Shown one piece after another: positions 16,844 to 25,259 of a stretch of 64,000 bases of DNA. A program made the position numbers and the translations under genes. Source of the DNA: Reddybacter sp041277045 (lineage in GTDB: Bacteria > Pseudomonadota > Gammaproteobacteria > Pseudomonadales > Porticoccaceae); NCBI GenBank assembly GCA_041277045.1, contig JBGFSY010000001.1, positions 1,364,001 to 1,428,000 on the forward strand, read 5' to 3'. How positions within the stretch are numbered: the stretch's first letter is position 1; the number at the start of each line of letters is the position of its first letter. The notes beneath the pieces are model-generated. The model saw only the letters and a program-made list of their open reading frames with translations, was not told the DNA's origin and ran no database searches.

Positions 16844-17385
16844 GTTTTTTGGGTTAAGCAGCGATGTAAAAACATGATCTTCCCACTTGCCGTTAATTCT
16901 TAAATACTTTTTAGCAATGCCCTCTTTAGAGAAACCAAGCCTGTTTAATAGCACTTCAGATCTTTGATTGCTTGGCATGTAATTTGCGATGATGCGATTT
17001 AAGCCTAGTTCATCGAAACTATGGTGAATTACGTAGCTGCATAGCTTCTTCATAAGACCTTTGCTTTGATATTGCTCGGGTATTGCGTACCCAATATTAC
17101 ATGCCTGAAAGGGACCTCTAACAATATTGGTAAGAGAGCACGTAGCAATAATCTCATTATCTTTAGGATTAATAGATATAAAGTACGCCGCACGACCTTC
17201 AGTTTGATCTACCTCTCAGTCCTTAATTCGCTCTCTCCATGCCTCTAGCACATGATAGTCATTTTCTCTGAGCGGCTCCCACATACGCAAATGATCTGAA
17301 TTTTTACAATAGAATTCAGGTATTTTCTCAGCATCATTTATTGATATCAGTTTAACTTGCATGACTACCTATTGGTGACACGTAA
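16728..17385 (-). mobile_element. Solitary integron-type gene cassette (658 bp)
   Basis: The cassette consists of one open reading frame (GNAT acetyltransferase) plus the attC at its 3' end. The sequence at its 5' boundary, GTTACGT (17380-17386), is the exact complement of the first core site ACGTAAC in the attC. That is expected because both are joined in the excised circular cassette, and it supports both boundaries. No integron integrase or other attC lies nearby, so it looks like an insertion at a secondary site. Confidence 0.8.
16838..17362 (-). pseudogene. RimJ/RimL-type GNAT acetyltransferase with one in-frame TGA
   Basis: A 174-codon GNAT acetyltransferase starts at ATG 17362 (MQVKLISINDAEKIPEF). 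The acetyl-CoA loop reads IPEQYQSKGLMKKL and the C-terminus has the RimJ-like ANYMPSNQRSEVLLNRLGFS and EGIAKKYLRINGKWEDHV. Codon 49 is TGA (17216-17218) where relatives often have tryptophan (ERIKD-W-E). A 71-residue C-terminal piece could start at 17053 but would lack half the fold. The gene is AT-rich compared with its neighbours, in line with capture as a cassette. A point mutation or base error both explain the stop. Confidence 0.85.
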
Positions 17386-17671
17386 CAGTTAATTATAAAG
17401 CCACTGGCACTATATTACTTTGGCGCTCTATCCTAGGATATTCAATAAAAGGTTTAGCTTTATTATTTTTAAAAACAATAGCTTATGAATAATTCACAGG
17501 TGTTATAGAGCCAGAGGCTCCTGATCCAGGGATCTGGAAAATATAGGGCCAAGTCTTGCGATACTATATTCTATTGTTCGCTTAACTTAGTAAGCACTCA
17601 GCTTTGATCTGTACCGTTAACACGCTGTTAGTAGAAGAATTAAGCCTTAAGTTTTGCCCCTGGTGCCCAAG

Positions 17672-18736
17672 CTACCATTTCCTCAACTCCGGCAGTATTT
17701 CTTTACCAATCAAACGCATGCTGCTTTCAACAAGGTCAAAGGGCATGCCGCCGTAACTGACAATGGAGCTCCACTCGTAGTCGCCGATGACGGCGCGCCG
17801 GGCTTCGAGTTGGTCGAGTATCTGCTGTGGCGTGCCCCAGGCTTGGTGGCTTATATAGTCTTCCACCGCCTCTTCAAGCCCTAGTGAGTTGAGGAATTCG
17901 GCAGACTTACCGTAGGCTTCATAGCCTTTGATTTCTTTGTGGTAGTCCTCCATAAATTCATAGTGCTGGAGGATGGACAGGTAGTTCACGGCGAGGTATT
18001 TGCGCGCGCGGTCTTTGGCCTTGCTCGCATCTTTATCGCAGTAGCAAAAATCCAGTAGTACGGGGGGTGGTGCCGGGCGTTGCTGGTGTTCTTTGAAGGC
18101 GCTGCGATAGCGCTCTATATTAGGCAGGTGCATGGCCATATCGAACTGCACGAAACCCATCATGCGCGCACCCAGTTCACCCATCACCTGGGCGGATTCC
18201 GGTGACATGGCGACGCCGTAAAGTCGGTCTTTGGCACTTTGTGGGGGCTTGGGTTTTATCTCGGTGCGCACCTGGGGGAAGTGGGGGCCATCGCCTTCGA
18301 TGTAACCCGTTTCCAGGGCTTTAATAATCATTTTTGCCGACTCATCAAAGCGTGAGCGGGTTTCGTCCATGGGAATGTCGAAGGCATTGTACTCTTTACG
18401 CGCCAGGCCCCGGCCAAAGCCAATTAAATAGCGGCCATTAGTCATGGCGTCGATGGTGGCAATTTTTTCAACCAGGCGCACGGGTTGTGTCCACCAGGGT
18501 AAAATAATGGCAGCACTGCCGAGCATAATGTTTTTCGTGCGCGCGGCTAACCAGGTCAGTACCTGAATATTGTCCACCGCCATGGAGTAGGCATCAAAGT
18601 GGTGTTCGGCACACCAGATAGAATCAAAACCGACTTCTTCAGCCATCTCGGCGACGCGCATTTCTTCGCGGATCATTTGCGCATCGGACAGTTCATCGTG
18701 GTGATTTGCCAGCATCATCATGTAACCAATTTTCAT
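17672..18736 (-). CDS. LLM-class flavin-dependent monooxygenase
   Basis: The 354-residue protein has the luciferase-like TIM-barrel pattern: EVGFDSIWCAEHHFDAYS near residue 35, LAARTKNIMLGSAAIILPWW, and NGRYLIGFGRGLARKEYNAF around residue 115. Such enzymes oxidise ketones, aldehydes, alkanes or sulfonates using reduced FMN from a separate reductase. ATG 18736 is chosen because AGGAAG lies just upstream; the frame continues 15 codons further without a better start. It stands alone on its strand, with a palindromic candidate operator about 90 bp upstream. The substrate cannot be read from sequence. Confidence 0.88.
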   Translation of the reverse strand: MKIGYMMMLANHHDELSDAQMIREEMRVAEMAEEVGFDSIWCAEHHFDAYSMAVDNIQVLTWLAARTKNIMLGSAAIILPWWTQPVRLVEKIATIDAMTNGRYLIGFGRGLARKEYNAFDIPMDETRSRFDESAKMIIKALETGYIEGDGPHFPQVRTEIKPKPPQSAKDRLYGVAMSPESAQVMGELGARMMGFVQFDMAMHLPNIERYRSAFKEHQQRPAPPPVLLDFCYCDKDASKAKDRARKYLAVNYLSILQHYEFMEDYHKEIKGYEAYGKSAEFLNSLGLEEAVEDYISHQAWGTPQQILDQLEARRAVIGDYEWSSIVSYGGMPFDLVESSMRLIGKEILPELRKW

Positions 18737-18823
18737 GGGGCTTCCTCGTTGTTGATTATTTTTATTAACGTTAAGGTGCACCGATCATGCGTTATTAAAA
18801 GTCTGAAAGCCACTGAGTATATT

Positions 18824-18834
18824 GACACGGTGTC
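18824..18834. promoter_or_regulatory. Palindromic candidate operator
   Basis: GACACGGTGTC is a perfect odd-centred palindrome inside the wider near-palindrome TTGACACGGTGTCGAA. It lies about 90 bp upstream of the flavin monooxygenase gene and is of the size bound by TetR-type repressors. No regulator gene is adjacent. Confidence 0.35.
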
Positions 18835-19046
18835 GAAACAATTTGGCTTTGAAAGTAGTTTAGGATGGATGTTGCAGGGGATAGATGCTTTTTAGGTCAG
18901 AGAAATGTTGATACCTTATTCCCCATAATTCTTATAACAAATGGTTTTTGTAAGGGTTTTTATATTCCCGAAAGCCTCTAAACGACTTCCTTGTTATCGA
19001 GCTACACTTACTAGTAGGTAGGTTAAGTATTTCGATGGAGGTAGCC

Positions 19047-19247
19047 ATGTTAAATTCCAATTTTAAAAACGGTCAAAACCTTGATGTGCAATCAGCCTTT
19101 GCCTTTTTTGTGGTGGTGATGGGTTTGTTATTTCATATTGACGCGGCAGCGGGGCTGCATAGTGTGATTTCTTTATCGACCATTCTTATCGGTTTGGCAT
19201 GGTTTTTTGGGCGTCAGTATTATTGTCATCACCACCATCTCCATTGA
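19047..19247 (+). CDS. Small membrane protein, unknown
   Basis: A 66-residue protein starting at ATG 19047 behind a strong GGAGG site. It has two hydrophobic segments (SAFAFFVVVMGLLFHID and SVISLSTILIGLAWFFG) and ends in a histidine-rich tail, CHHHHLH, which could bind a metal. I do not recognise the family. The good ribosome site and clean membrane topology support a real gene. It faces the small gene at 19689-19955. Confidence 0.55.
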   Translation: MLNSNFKNGQNLDVQSAFAFFVVVMGLLFHIDAAAGLHSVISLSTILIGLAWFFGRQYYCHHHHLH

Positions 19248-19688
19248 AAGGGGGGAGATGGCAGTGTAGTTACCTGCGCTCATCCTGAGTTCAAGTAATA
19301 GTTCTAGCGTTTGGTTGTTCATTTGCAAAAGCCTGACCACCCAGCCGCGTGTCGCTCCGGTGTTGACACCGTTCTTAACAATGACCTGTCTAGAAACCAG
19401 CGTGGGCGTCGCAGTCGACGTTCGGTAAGTCCTTACTCATGGCTGGGGATTTTTGAATAGGCATAACTGTTCTCCAGTTGTTATATGTTTTAGCTCGGGA
19501 GTGACAGGTGGTATTCGAAAAATTGTTGGCTGTTTTTATTATTTAACGCCGGGTGTTAGAAGGGCGATGTTGGTCGGTACAAAGCGGGGTTGGCAGGGGT
19601 TGTTGGGTTAAAAACTAGCGCCATCTTAGGAGGGGAAGGCGCTAGCTTATGCCGTTGTATTGTTCAGCCATCCCGGCTCCTTAGCTTT
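19248..19688. other. 441-bp region without genes
   Basis: Apart from the terminator at 19610-19645 I see no gene, RNA or repeat here. It separates two convergent small membrane-protein genes. Confidence 0.5.
19610..19645 (-). terminator. Rho-independent terminator
   Basis: On the minus strand an 8-bp perfect stem CTAGCGCC/GGCGCTAG with a 15-nt loop is followed directly by TTTTT. It lies 44 bp after the small membrane-protein gene at 19689-19955. Confidence 0.65.
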
Positions 19689-19955
19689 TTATCTGTCGTC
19701 TTCCGTGTCGTCATCACTTTTTGGTTTGTCGACACTGGGTAAATTAGTGACGAAAACAAGCGCGCCCGCTACTGCACAAAGCACGACTAGCTGAATCGAA
19801 AGCTGGGCCGCAGAAACGGTGTATTTTTCCCATATAAACGTGTAACCGACACTGTAAGTGCCGTACTTGTGCAGGGTTTGCATGGGCGGGTAAATGACCA
19901 TTGCGATGGCTATTAAACAGGCCAACAAGATAATTATTTTGGGGATTAACTTCAT
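19689..19955 (-). CDS. Small two-helix membrane protein, unknown
   Basis: An 88-residue protein with an N-terminal hydrophobic segment (IIILLACLIAIAMVIYPP), a polar loop with KYGTYSVGYTFIWEKY, a second membrane segment (LSIQLVVLCAVAGALVFV) and an acidic C-terminal tail. I do not recognise it. It is followed by a good terminator, which supports a transcribed unit. A role in the inner membrane is all that can be inferred. Confidence 0.6.
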   Translation of the reverse strand: MKLIPKIIILLACLIAIAMVIYPPMQTLHKYGTYSVGYTFIWEKYTVSAAQLSIQLVVLCAVAGALVFVTNLPSVDKPKSDDDTEDDR

Positions 19956-20216
19956 TTTGTTGCCTTTCTTCGTTAAAGAGAGCGGCTCAGGTTTTATCTT
20001 TTTATAGGGGTCACGGCCGTACAGCTGAGAGCTTGTTTGAACAGTCTAGGTGAATTGACGGCGTCTGGCTAGCGCTCGACACGGTAGGGCTGAGGCAATG
20101 GTAGTGGGGTGGTTTGTGGGTGCTTTTAGTTTTAAATCAAGGGTGTGCTTTGGGTCGGGTATGGGGGCAAAGATGCCCCCTCCCGTGATCCTTTGGTATT
20201 TCAACCGGCTTGTCTC

Positions 20217-21737
20217 TTAGGTCTGGCTGGCGGCCTCCTGACTAAAATGATATTCCGAAAAATCCGGCTGCTGCATTTCTTTATAGAAGCGGCTGGGGTG
20301 CCAGGGATAGAGGTTGGGGGTGCCGGTTTTGTCGATATACCAGCTATCGCAGCCGCCAGTGGCCCAGGTGGTGCCCTGTACTTCTTTCGCCATGGCTTTG
20401 TTGAAGGCATCGAAAGTGTCTTCTTTGACGGCGATGCTGGCGGCTTTTGTGGTCTTCATTTGGTCGAGACACTGAATCATGTAGCCGAGTTGGGTTTCGG
20501 TAATGGAGATCAACGACAGGTTACCGACCGGGCCGGTGGGGCCTTCGAGCATCCAGAAATTGGGGAAGTTGGGGATGGTCATCGCACGGTGGGCGCGAGG
20601 GGCGCCATCCCATACTTCACTCAGCTCCAGCTTGTTTTCGCCGTAGACCTTGGCTGGCAGCATAAATTCAGAGACCTTAAAGCCGGTAGCAATAATCAAG
20701 ACATCCAGCTCGTGCAGGCGGCCGTCCTTGGTACGGATGCCCCCGGGTTCAATGCCTTCAATAGCATCGGTGACGAGTTCAGCATTATCGCGACTGATGG
20801 CCGGGTAAAAATCGGAGCAAAATATTAGCCGCTTGCAGGTGGCTTTATAGCTGGGCGTGAGCTTGACGCGTAGGGCGGGATCAGTGACATCTTGGGCCAG
20901 GGTTTGCAAACAGGCCTGTTCAATTTTGCGCTGCTGTTTAACATCGCCAATGGTCGCTTTGGAAAAGGTGGTGAGCATATGGCGCTTATAGAAGTTGCTT
21001 AAATGGGGGTGCATCCAGGGGCAGGCGCGCAGTATTTTCTTCCAGATAAAGCCGTATTTTTTCTGCGGCAGCGGGGCTATCCAGTGGGGCGTGCGCTGGA
21101 AGACACTCATCTTTTTTACTTTTTCGGTAACAGCGCCAACGATTTGTGCCGAGGTGGAGCCGGTGCCAATAATGCCGACTCTTTTACCGTCGAGGGATAC
21201 CGAGTCATCCCAGCGAGCGGTGTGGAACATCGCACCTTTAAAGCTATCGATGCCTTTAATGTCGGGGTAGTTGGGGTGGTGGAGAATACCGGTGGCGGAG
21301 ATGAGAAAATCAAAAACCTGCTCCTCGTGGCCCTCTGCCTTGAGTCGCCACTTTGGCCCCAAATAGGTCATTTCGGTCACGGGGCTGTTTAAGTTGACCA
21401 CTGACATCACGTCGAACTCTTTGGCGACATGTTCGATGTACTTAAAGATTTCTGGGCCGTAGGAGAAGCGGTACGACCAGTCGGGGTTGGGTGCGAAGGA
21501 GTAGGAGTACCAATAGGAGGGGACATCGCAGGACAGTCCCGGGTAGCGATTGTCGCGCCAGGTGCCGCCAATTTTACCGGCTTTTTCGTAAACGGTGAGA
21601 TCGGTGTAACCGGCCTGGCGCAGGGCAATAACGGCGCCGATACCGGACAAACCGGCACCGACAATGGCGATGCGAGGGGTGCGTCCCTCTTTCGCCCAGC
21701 ATGAATTTAAGTTGGCGATATTTTCTGCATGACCCAT
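20217..21737 (-). CDS. Flavin-containing / Baeyer-Villiger-type monooxygenase, copy 1
   Basis: A 506-residue NAD(P)H- and FAD-dependent monooxygenase. The FAD site is VGAGLSGIGA near residue 27 and the NADPH site GIIGTGSTSAQIVG in the middle. The family fingerprint FxGxxxHxxxW is FKGAMFHTARWDD. A GGTWRDNRYPGLSCD segment shows the close tie to cyclic-ketone oxidising enzymes. It would insert oxygen next to a ketone or oxygenate a soft nucleophile; the substrate is unknown. ATG 21737 has AAGAAGG upstream. It is the downstream copy of a tandem pair, about 85% identical by eye with the next gene. Confidence 0.9.
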   Translation of the reverse strand: MGHAENIANLNSCWAKEGRTPRIAIVGAGLSGIGAVIALRQAGYTDLTVYEKAGKIGGTWRDNRYPGLSCDVPSYWYSYSFAPNPDWSYRFSYGPEIFKYIEHVAKEFDVMSVVNLNSPVTEMTYLGPKWRLKAEGHEEQVFDFLISATGILHHPNYPDIKGIDSFKGAMFHTARWDDSVSLDGKRVGIIGTGSTSAQIVGAVTEKVKKMSVFQRTPHWIAPLPQKKYGFIWKKILRACPWMHPHLSNFYKRHMLTTFSKATIGDVKQQRKIEQACLQTLAQDVTDPALRVKLTPSYKATCKRLIFCSDFYPAISRDNAELVTDAIEGIEPGGIRTKDGRLHELDVLIIATGFKVSEFMLPAKVYGENKLELSEVWDGAPRAHRAMTIPNFPNFWMLEGPTGPVGNLSLISITETQLGYMIQCLDQMKTTKAASIAVKEDTFDAFNKAMAKEVQGTTWATGGCDSWYIDKTGTPNLYPWHPSRFYKEMQQPDFSEYHFSQEAASQT

Positions 21738-22067
21738 GATCCCTACCTTCTTTGTTCTGTAAAAAATGAATGATTTGGATTCTATCGCAGTGGGGCGGGT
21801 AACTGTGTGACTAAATGTGGCCCGCGGGTACTAATTGGGTGGCAGGCTGATATAAATCATTCTGGGGGTGACAAGTACTAGAGCCATGATCCGGGTCTGA
21901 AAAGGAGGGCTGTAAGAAAAGGCTGGCCTTGGCTGATGAGCGTCGTAGGCAAGGCCAAAAGTAGGCGCCAGGGGATGTGAAAATGACTTGAAAGCGGCAT
22001 TGACCGGGGACAACGTTGCCTCCGATCAATGCCTTGTCGTACGGCGGTGTGCGAAACGACGGGGCGA

Positions 22068-23588
22068 CTAAGCCTCGCTGGTAACTTCCTGGCTAAAATG
22101 ATATTCAGAAAAGTCCGGCTGCTGCATTTCCTCATAGAAGCGGCTGGGGTGCCAGGGGTAGAGGTTGGGGGTGCCGGTTTTGTCGATATACCAGCTATCA
22201 CAACCGCCAGTGGCCCAGGTAGTGCCTAGCACTTCTTTTGCCATGGCTTTGTTAAAGGCCTCAAACACCTCTTGTTTGACCGCTATGCTGGCGGCTTTTT
22301 CGGCCTTCATTTGATCGAGGCATTGGATCATATAGCCGAGCTGAGTTTCGGTGACGGATATCAGCGACAGATTGCCAACGGGGCCGGTGGGGCCTTCCAG
22401 CATCCAGAAGTTGGGAAAGCTAGGTATGGTCATGGCTCGGTGGGCGCGGGGTGCGCCATCCCACACCTCGCTTAACTCGAGTTTGTTTTCGCCAAAGACC
22501 TTGGCTGGCAGCATAAACTCAGACACCTTAAAGCCAGTGGCAATAAGCAGAACATCCAGCTCGTGTAAGCGACCATCTTTAGTGCGGATGCCCTCGGGCT
22601 CAATCCCTTCAATGGCGTCGGTGACCAGCTCAGCATTGTCGCGGCTGATAGCGGGGTAAAAATCGGAGCAAAGTATGAGGCGTTTACAGGTTGCCTTGTA
22701 GCTCGGCGTCAATTTGGCGCGAAGTTCGGGATCGGGGACATCTTGAGCCAGTGCTTTCTTGCATACGTGCTCAATTTTTTGCTGTTCGTTAACATCGCCA
22801 ACAGTGGCTTTGGCAAAGGTGGAGAGCATTTGATCTTTGTAAAAGTCGCTTAAACGGGGGTGTATCCAGGGACAGACGCGTAACAACATCTTCCAAAAAG
22901 GTGAATATTTTTTCTGCGGTAGGGGAGCCATCCAGTGAGGGGTGCGCTGGAATACACTCATTTTTTGTACTTTTTTGGTCACTTCACCAACGATTTGTGC
23001 AGAGGTGGAGCCAGTGCCAATAATACCGACTTTTTTACCGTCGAGGGATACGGAGTCATCCCAGCGGGCGGTGTGGAACATTGCACCTTTAAAGCTATTA
23101 ATACCTTTGATATCAGGGTAGCTGGGGTGGTGGAGAATACCCGTGGCGGAGATTAAGAAATCAAAAATTTGCTCTTCATGCCCCTCTGCCTTGAGTCGCC
23201 ACTTTGGCCCCAAATAGGTCATTTCGGTCACAGGGCTGTTTAAGTTGACCACTGACATCACGTCGTATTTTTTGGCCACGTGCTCGGCGTATTTAAAAAT
23301 TTCGGGGCCATAGGAGAAGCGGTGAGACCAGCTAGAGTTGGGCTCGAAGGAGTAGGAATACCAATAGGAGGGCACGTCACAGGACAGGCCGGGGTAGCGA
23401 TTGTCGCGCCAGGTGCCGCCGATTTTATCGGCTTTTTCATACACTGTGAGATCGGTGTAACCGGCCTGACGCAGGGCAATAACGGCGCCGATGCCGGACA
23501 AACCTGCGCCGACAATGGCGATGCGAGGGGTGCGGCCCTCTTTCGCCCAGCATGAATTTAAGTTGGCGATATTCTCTGCATGACCCAT
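22068..23588 (-). CDS. Flavin-containing / Baeyer-Villiger-type monooxygenase, copy 2
   Basis: Paralogue of the gene at 20217-21737, also 506 residues, with the same FAD motif, the same FKGAMFHTARWDD fingerprint and an identical first 50 residues except one position. Differences cluster in the middle third (for example KKVQKMSVFQRTPHWMAPLP and the helix around residues 240-290), which could alter the substrate pocket. The 5' region is duplicated too but carries a short AAATGT repeat run absent from copy 1. Both copies look intact, suggesting different substrates or different control. Confidence 0.9.
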   Translation of the reverse strand: MGHAENIANLNSCWAKEGRTPRIAIVGAGLSGIGAVIALRQAGYTDLTVYEKADKIGGTWRDNRYPGLSCDVPSYWYSYSFEPNSSWSHRFSYGPEIFKYAEHVAKKYDVMSVVNLNSPVTEMTYLGPKWRLKAEGHEEQIFDFLISATGILHHPSYPDIKGINSFKGAMFHTARWDDSVSLDGKKVGIIGTGSTSAQIVGEVTKKVQKMSVFQRTPHWMAPLPQKKYSPFWKMLLRVCPWIHPRLSDFYKDQMLSTFAKATVGDVNEQQKIEHVCKKALAQDVPDPELRAKLTPSYKATCKRLILCSDFYPAISRDNAELVTDAIEGIEPEGIRTKDGRLHELDVLLIATGFKVSEFMLPAKVFGENKLELSEVWDGAPRAHRAMTIPSFPNFWMLEGPTGPVGNLSLISVTETQLGYMIQCLDQMKAEKAASIAVKQEVFEAFNKAMAKEVLGTTWATGGCDSWYIDKTGTPNLYPWHPSRFYEEMQQPDFSEYHFSQEVTSEA

Positions 23589-23610
23589 GATTTCGACCTT
23601 CTTTATTCGT

Positions 23611-23652
23611 AAATGTAAATGTAAATGTAAAAGTGAATGTAAAAGTGAATGC
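23611..23652. repeat. Short tandem repeat upstream of monooxygenase copy 2
   Basis: Three AAATGT units are followed by two AAAAGTGAATG(T/C) units, starting about 22 bp upstream of the ATG at 23588. The matching place in copy 1 has only one unit. Length change here would alter the leader or promoter spacing. Confidence 0.8.
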
Positions 23653-23929
23653 TCTGGATTCTATCGCAGCAGGGTGGGTAAGTGCATGACTGAATGTGGC
23701 CCGCCGGTACAAATCGGGTGGCAGGCTGATATAGATCATGCTGGGGGTGATAGCTACCTGTGGCACGACCCCGATCTGAAAATGCGGGCCGAAAGAAAAG
23801 GCCGGCCTTGGCGGATGAGCGTTGGGGCAAGGGTGCGACATCGAAGGTGTGGGGGCGTATTTACAGCGGGTTTTAGGCGTCTAGCTTAGCTTATGTGGTC
23901 GCCAGTTATCCCGGTAATAAACCGGCCAT

Positions 23930-24673
23930 TTAAGGCAATGCCCCGTCGAGGGTCAGACCTATTTCATCGTGAATCAGCAGGTCGGCACTGTCATCCATAG
24001 CGGTGGGGTCGCGATTGATAATCACCAATTTGGAGCCACTGCGCTTGGCAACTAGGGGGAAGCCCGCCGCCGGGTACACCTGTAAGGATGAGCCTACCGC
24101 CAAAAATAGATCGCACTCACTGGCGGCCACCTGCGCTTGCAGCATGGCGTGTTCGGGCATGGCCTGGCCGAAGGAAATGGTCGCCGCTTTGACCAGGCCA
24201 TCGCAGTGGTCGCACACGGGCAGGCTTTCGTCGCGCTCGAAATTCTTTTTGATTGGGGTCAAGTCATAGCGCTGACCGCAGTCGAGGCAGTGGGCGTAGG
24301 TGGCATTGCCGTGCAGTTCAATGATTTTGTCGCCGGGCACACCGGATAGCTGGTGCAAGCCGTCGACATTCTGAGTGATGACGTGGCTGACAATGCCTTG
24401 TTTAACGAGGCTGGCGATGGCCAGGTGACCGCTGTTGGGGGCGGCGTTTTTCATATCGTCATCGAACATCAATTTCAGTCGCCAGGACGCCCGCCGTGCA
24501 TCGGCGGAGGCGACAAAGTCGCTAAAATACACCGGCTTGTGTTGGCTCCAAATACCGCCGGGGCTACGGAAATCTGGGATGCCCGACTCGGTGCTAATGC
24601 CCGCACCGGTAAATACCACTGCGCGCTTACACTCGGCCAGTATGTGTTTGAGTTGCTCAATGTTGTTGCTCAT
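23930..24673 (-). CDS. Sir2-family NAD-dependent protein deacylase
   Basis: The protein (247 residues from ATG 24673) has all sirtuin landmarks: GAGISTESGIPDFRSPGGIW near residue 20, QNVDGLHQLSG followed by ELHGNATYAHC with the catalytic His, and the zinc cysteines C-x2-C (CLDC, CDHC). GSSLQVYPAAGFP closes the NAD site. It removes acyl groups from lysines, using NAD+. Upstream GTG and ATG codons 6-9 nt away are alternative starts. It follows a thioesterase gene on the same strand by about 29 bp, so the two are probably cotranscribed. Which acyl group it removes is not evident. Confidence 0.93.
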   Translation of the reverse strand: MSNNIEQLKHILAECKRAVVFTGAGISTESGIPDFRSPGGIWSQHKPVYFSDFVASADARRASWRLKLMFDDDMKNAAPNSGHLAIASLVKQGIVSHVITQNVDGLHQLSGVPGDKIIELHGNATYAHCLDCGQRYDLTPIKKNFERDESLPVCDHCDGLVKAATISFGQAMPEHAMLQAQVAASECDLFLAVGSSLQVYPAAGFPLVAKRSGSKLVIINRDPTAMDDSADLLIHDEIGLTLDGALP

Positions 24674-24702
24674 GACCATCACTCTTTATTATGGGGTTAC
24701 CC

Positions 24703-25131
24703 TTATTGGGGCGTGATAAGGCGAAATGTCGCTGAGGCGGTGGCCAGTAGTTCGCCGTCAGTTGCCGTTATTTCTGCCGCCATAAATGCCACTGAACGAG
24801 TTTTCTTCACAATCCAGCCCTCGGCAATCACCGACCCCGGTTTAACACCTTTGATAAAGGTGGTTTTAATTTCCAGGGTGGGAATCGAGGTGTCGGGGGT
24901 ACAGGTGCTGAGTAGAGTGGGCGCCATGACATCGTCGAGCATGGCGGTAACAAAGCCGCCCTGGACAAAGCCCATAGGGTTGCACATGGCGGCAGTCGGC
25001 TGATATTGAAATTTCATTCGCCCGCCTTGCGGGGCTATTTCGATCACTGTCATACCGAGTAGTTTGCTACAGGGGGCGAGGGGTGCGGCTCCACGCAAAA
25101 TATCCCAGATAGGGTGTTCCACTGCCGACAT
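24703..25131 (-). CDS. PaaI-type hotdog thioesterase
   Basis: A 142-residue hotdog-fold protein. The active-site region CNPMGFVQGGFVTAMLDDVM has the family pattern of N-x-x-G-x-x-x-G-G with an acidic residue on the following helix. The C-terminal strands (TLEIKTTFIKGVKPGSVIAEG) fit PaaI-like acyl-CoA thioesterases, which release free acids from aryl or acyl-CoA. It lies directly before the sirtuin gene and diverges from the crotonase at 25260, whose product may supply or share substrates. Confidence 0.88.
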   Translation of the reverse strand: MSAVEHPIWDILRGAAPLAPCSKLLGMTVIEIAPQGGRMKFQYQPTAAMCNPMGFVQGGFVTAMLDDVMAPTLLSTCTPDTSIPTLEIKTTFIKGVKPGSVIAEGWIVKKTRSVAFMAAEITATDGELLATASATFRLITPQ

Positions 25132-25259
25132 AAGAAGGTTCCCGTTTATTGTTTGGCAACAGGATAGCGTCTATCAGCAGGCTAAGCGACAGGCGGCGCC
25201 GGTTAAAGTCCGATAAACTCAGGGCCATCAATTTTACCAATACGCAGCGAGGGCAGGTA

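Larger units (their letters stand above)
20217..23835. repeat. Tandem duplication of a monooxygenase gene and its upstream region
   Basis: The unit 20217 to about 21960 recurs at 22068 to about 23835. The coding parts have the same length (506 codons each). The match continues about 200 bp upstream of both starts, sharing GGATTCTATCGCAG, GTGGCAGGCTGATATA and AGAAAAGG elements, so each copy kept its own control region. Divergence is visible throughout, so the event is not very recent. Confidence 0.85.

Noticed and set aside
17387..17671. attI or a second attC upstream of the acetyltransferase cassette
   Set aside because: No matching core-site pair or foldable arms were found; the stretch is plain AT-rich DNA.
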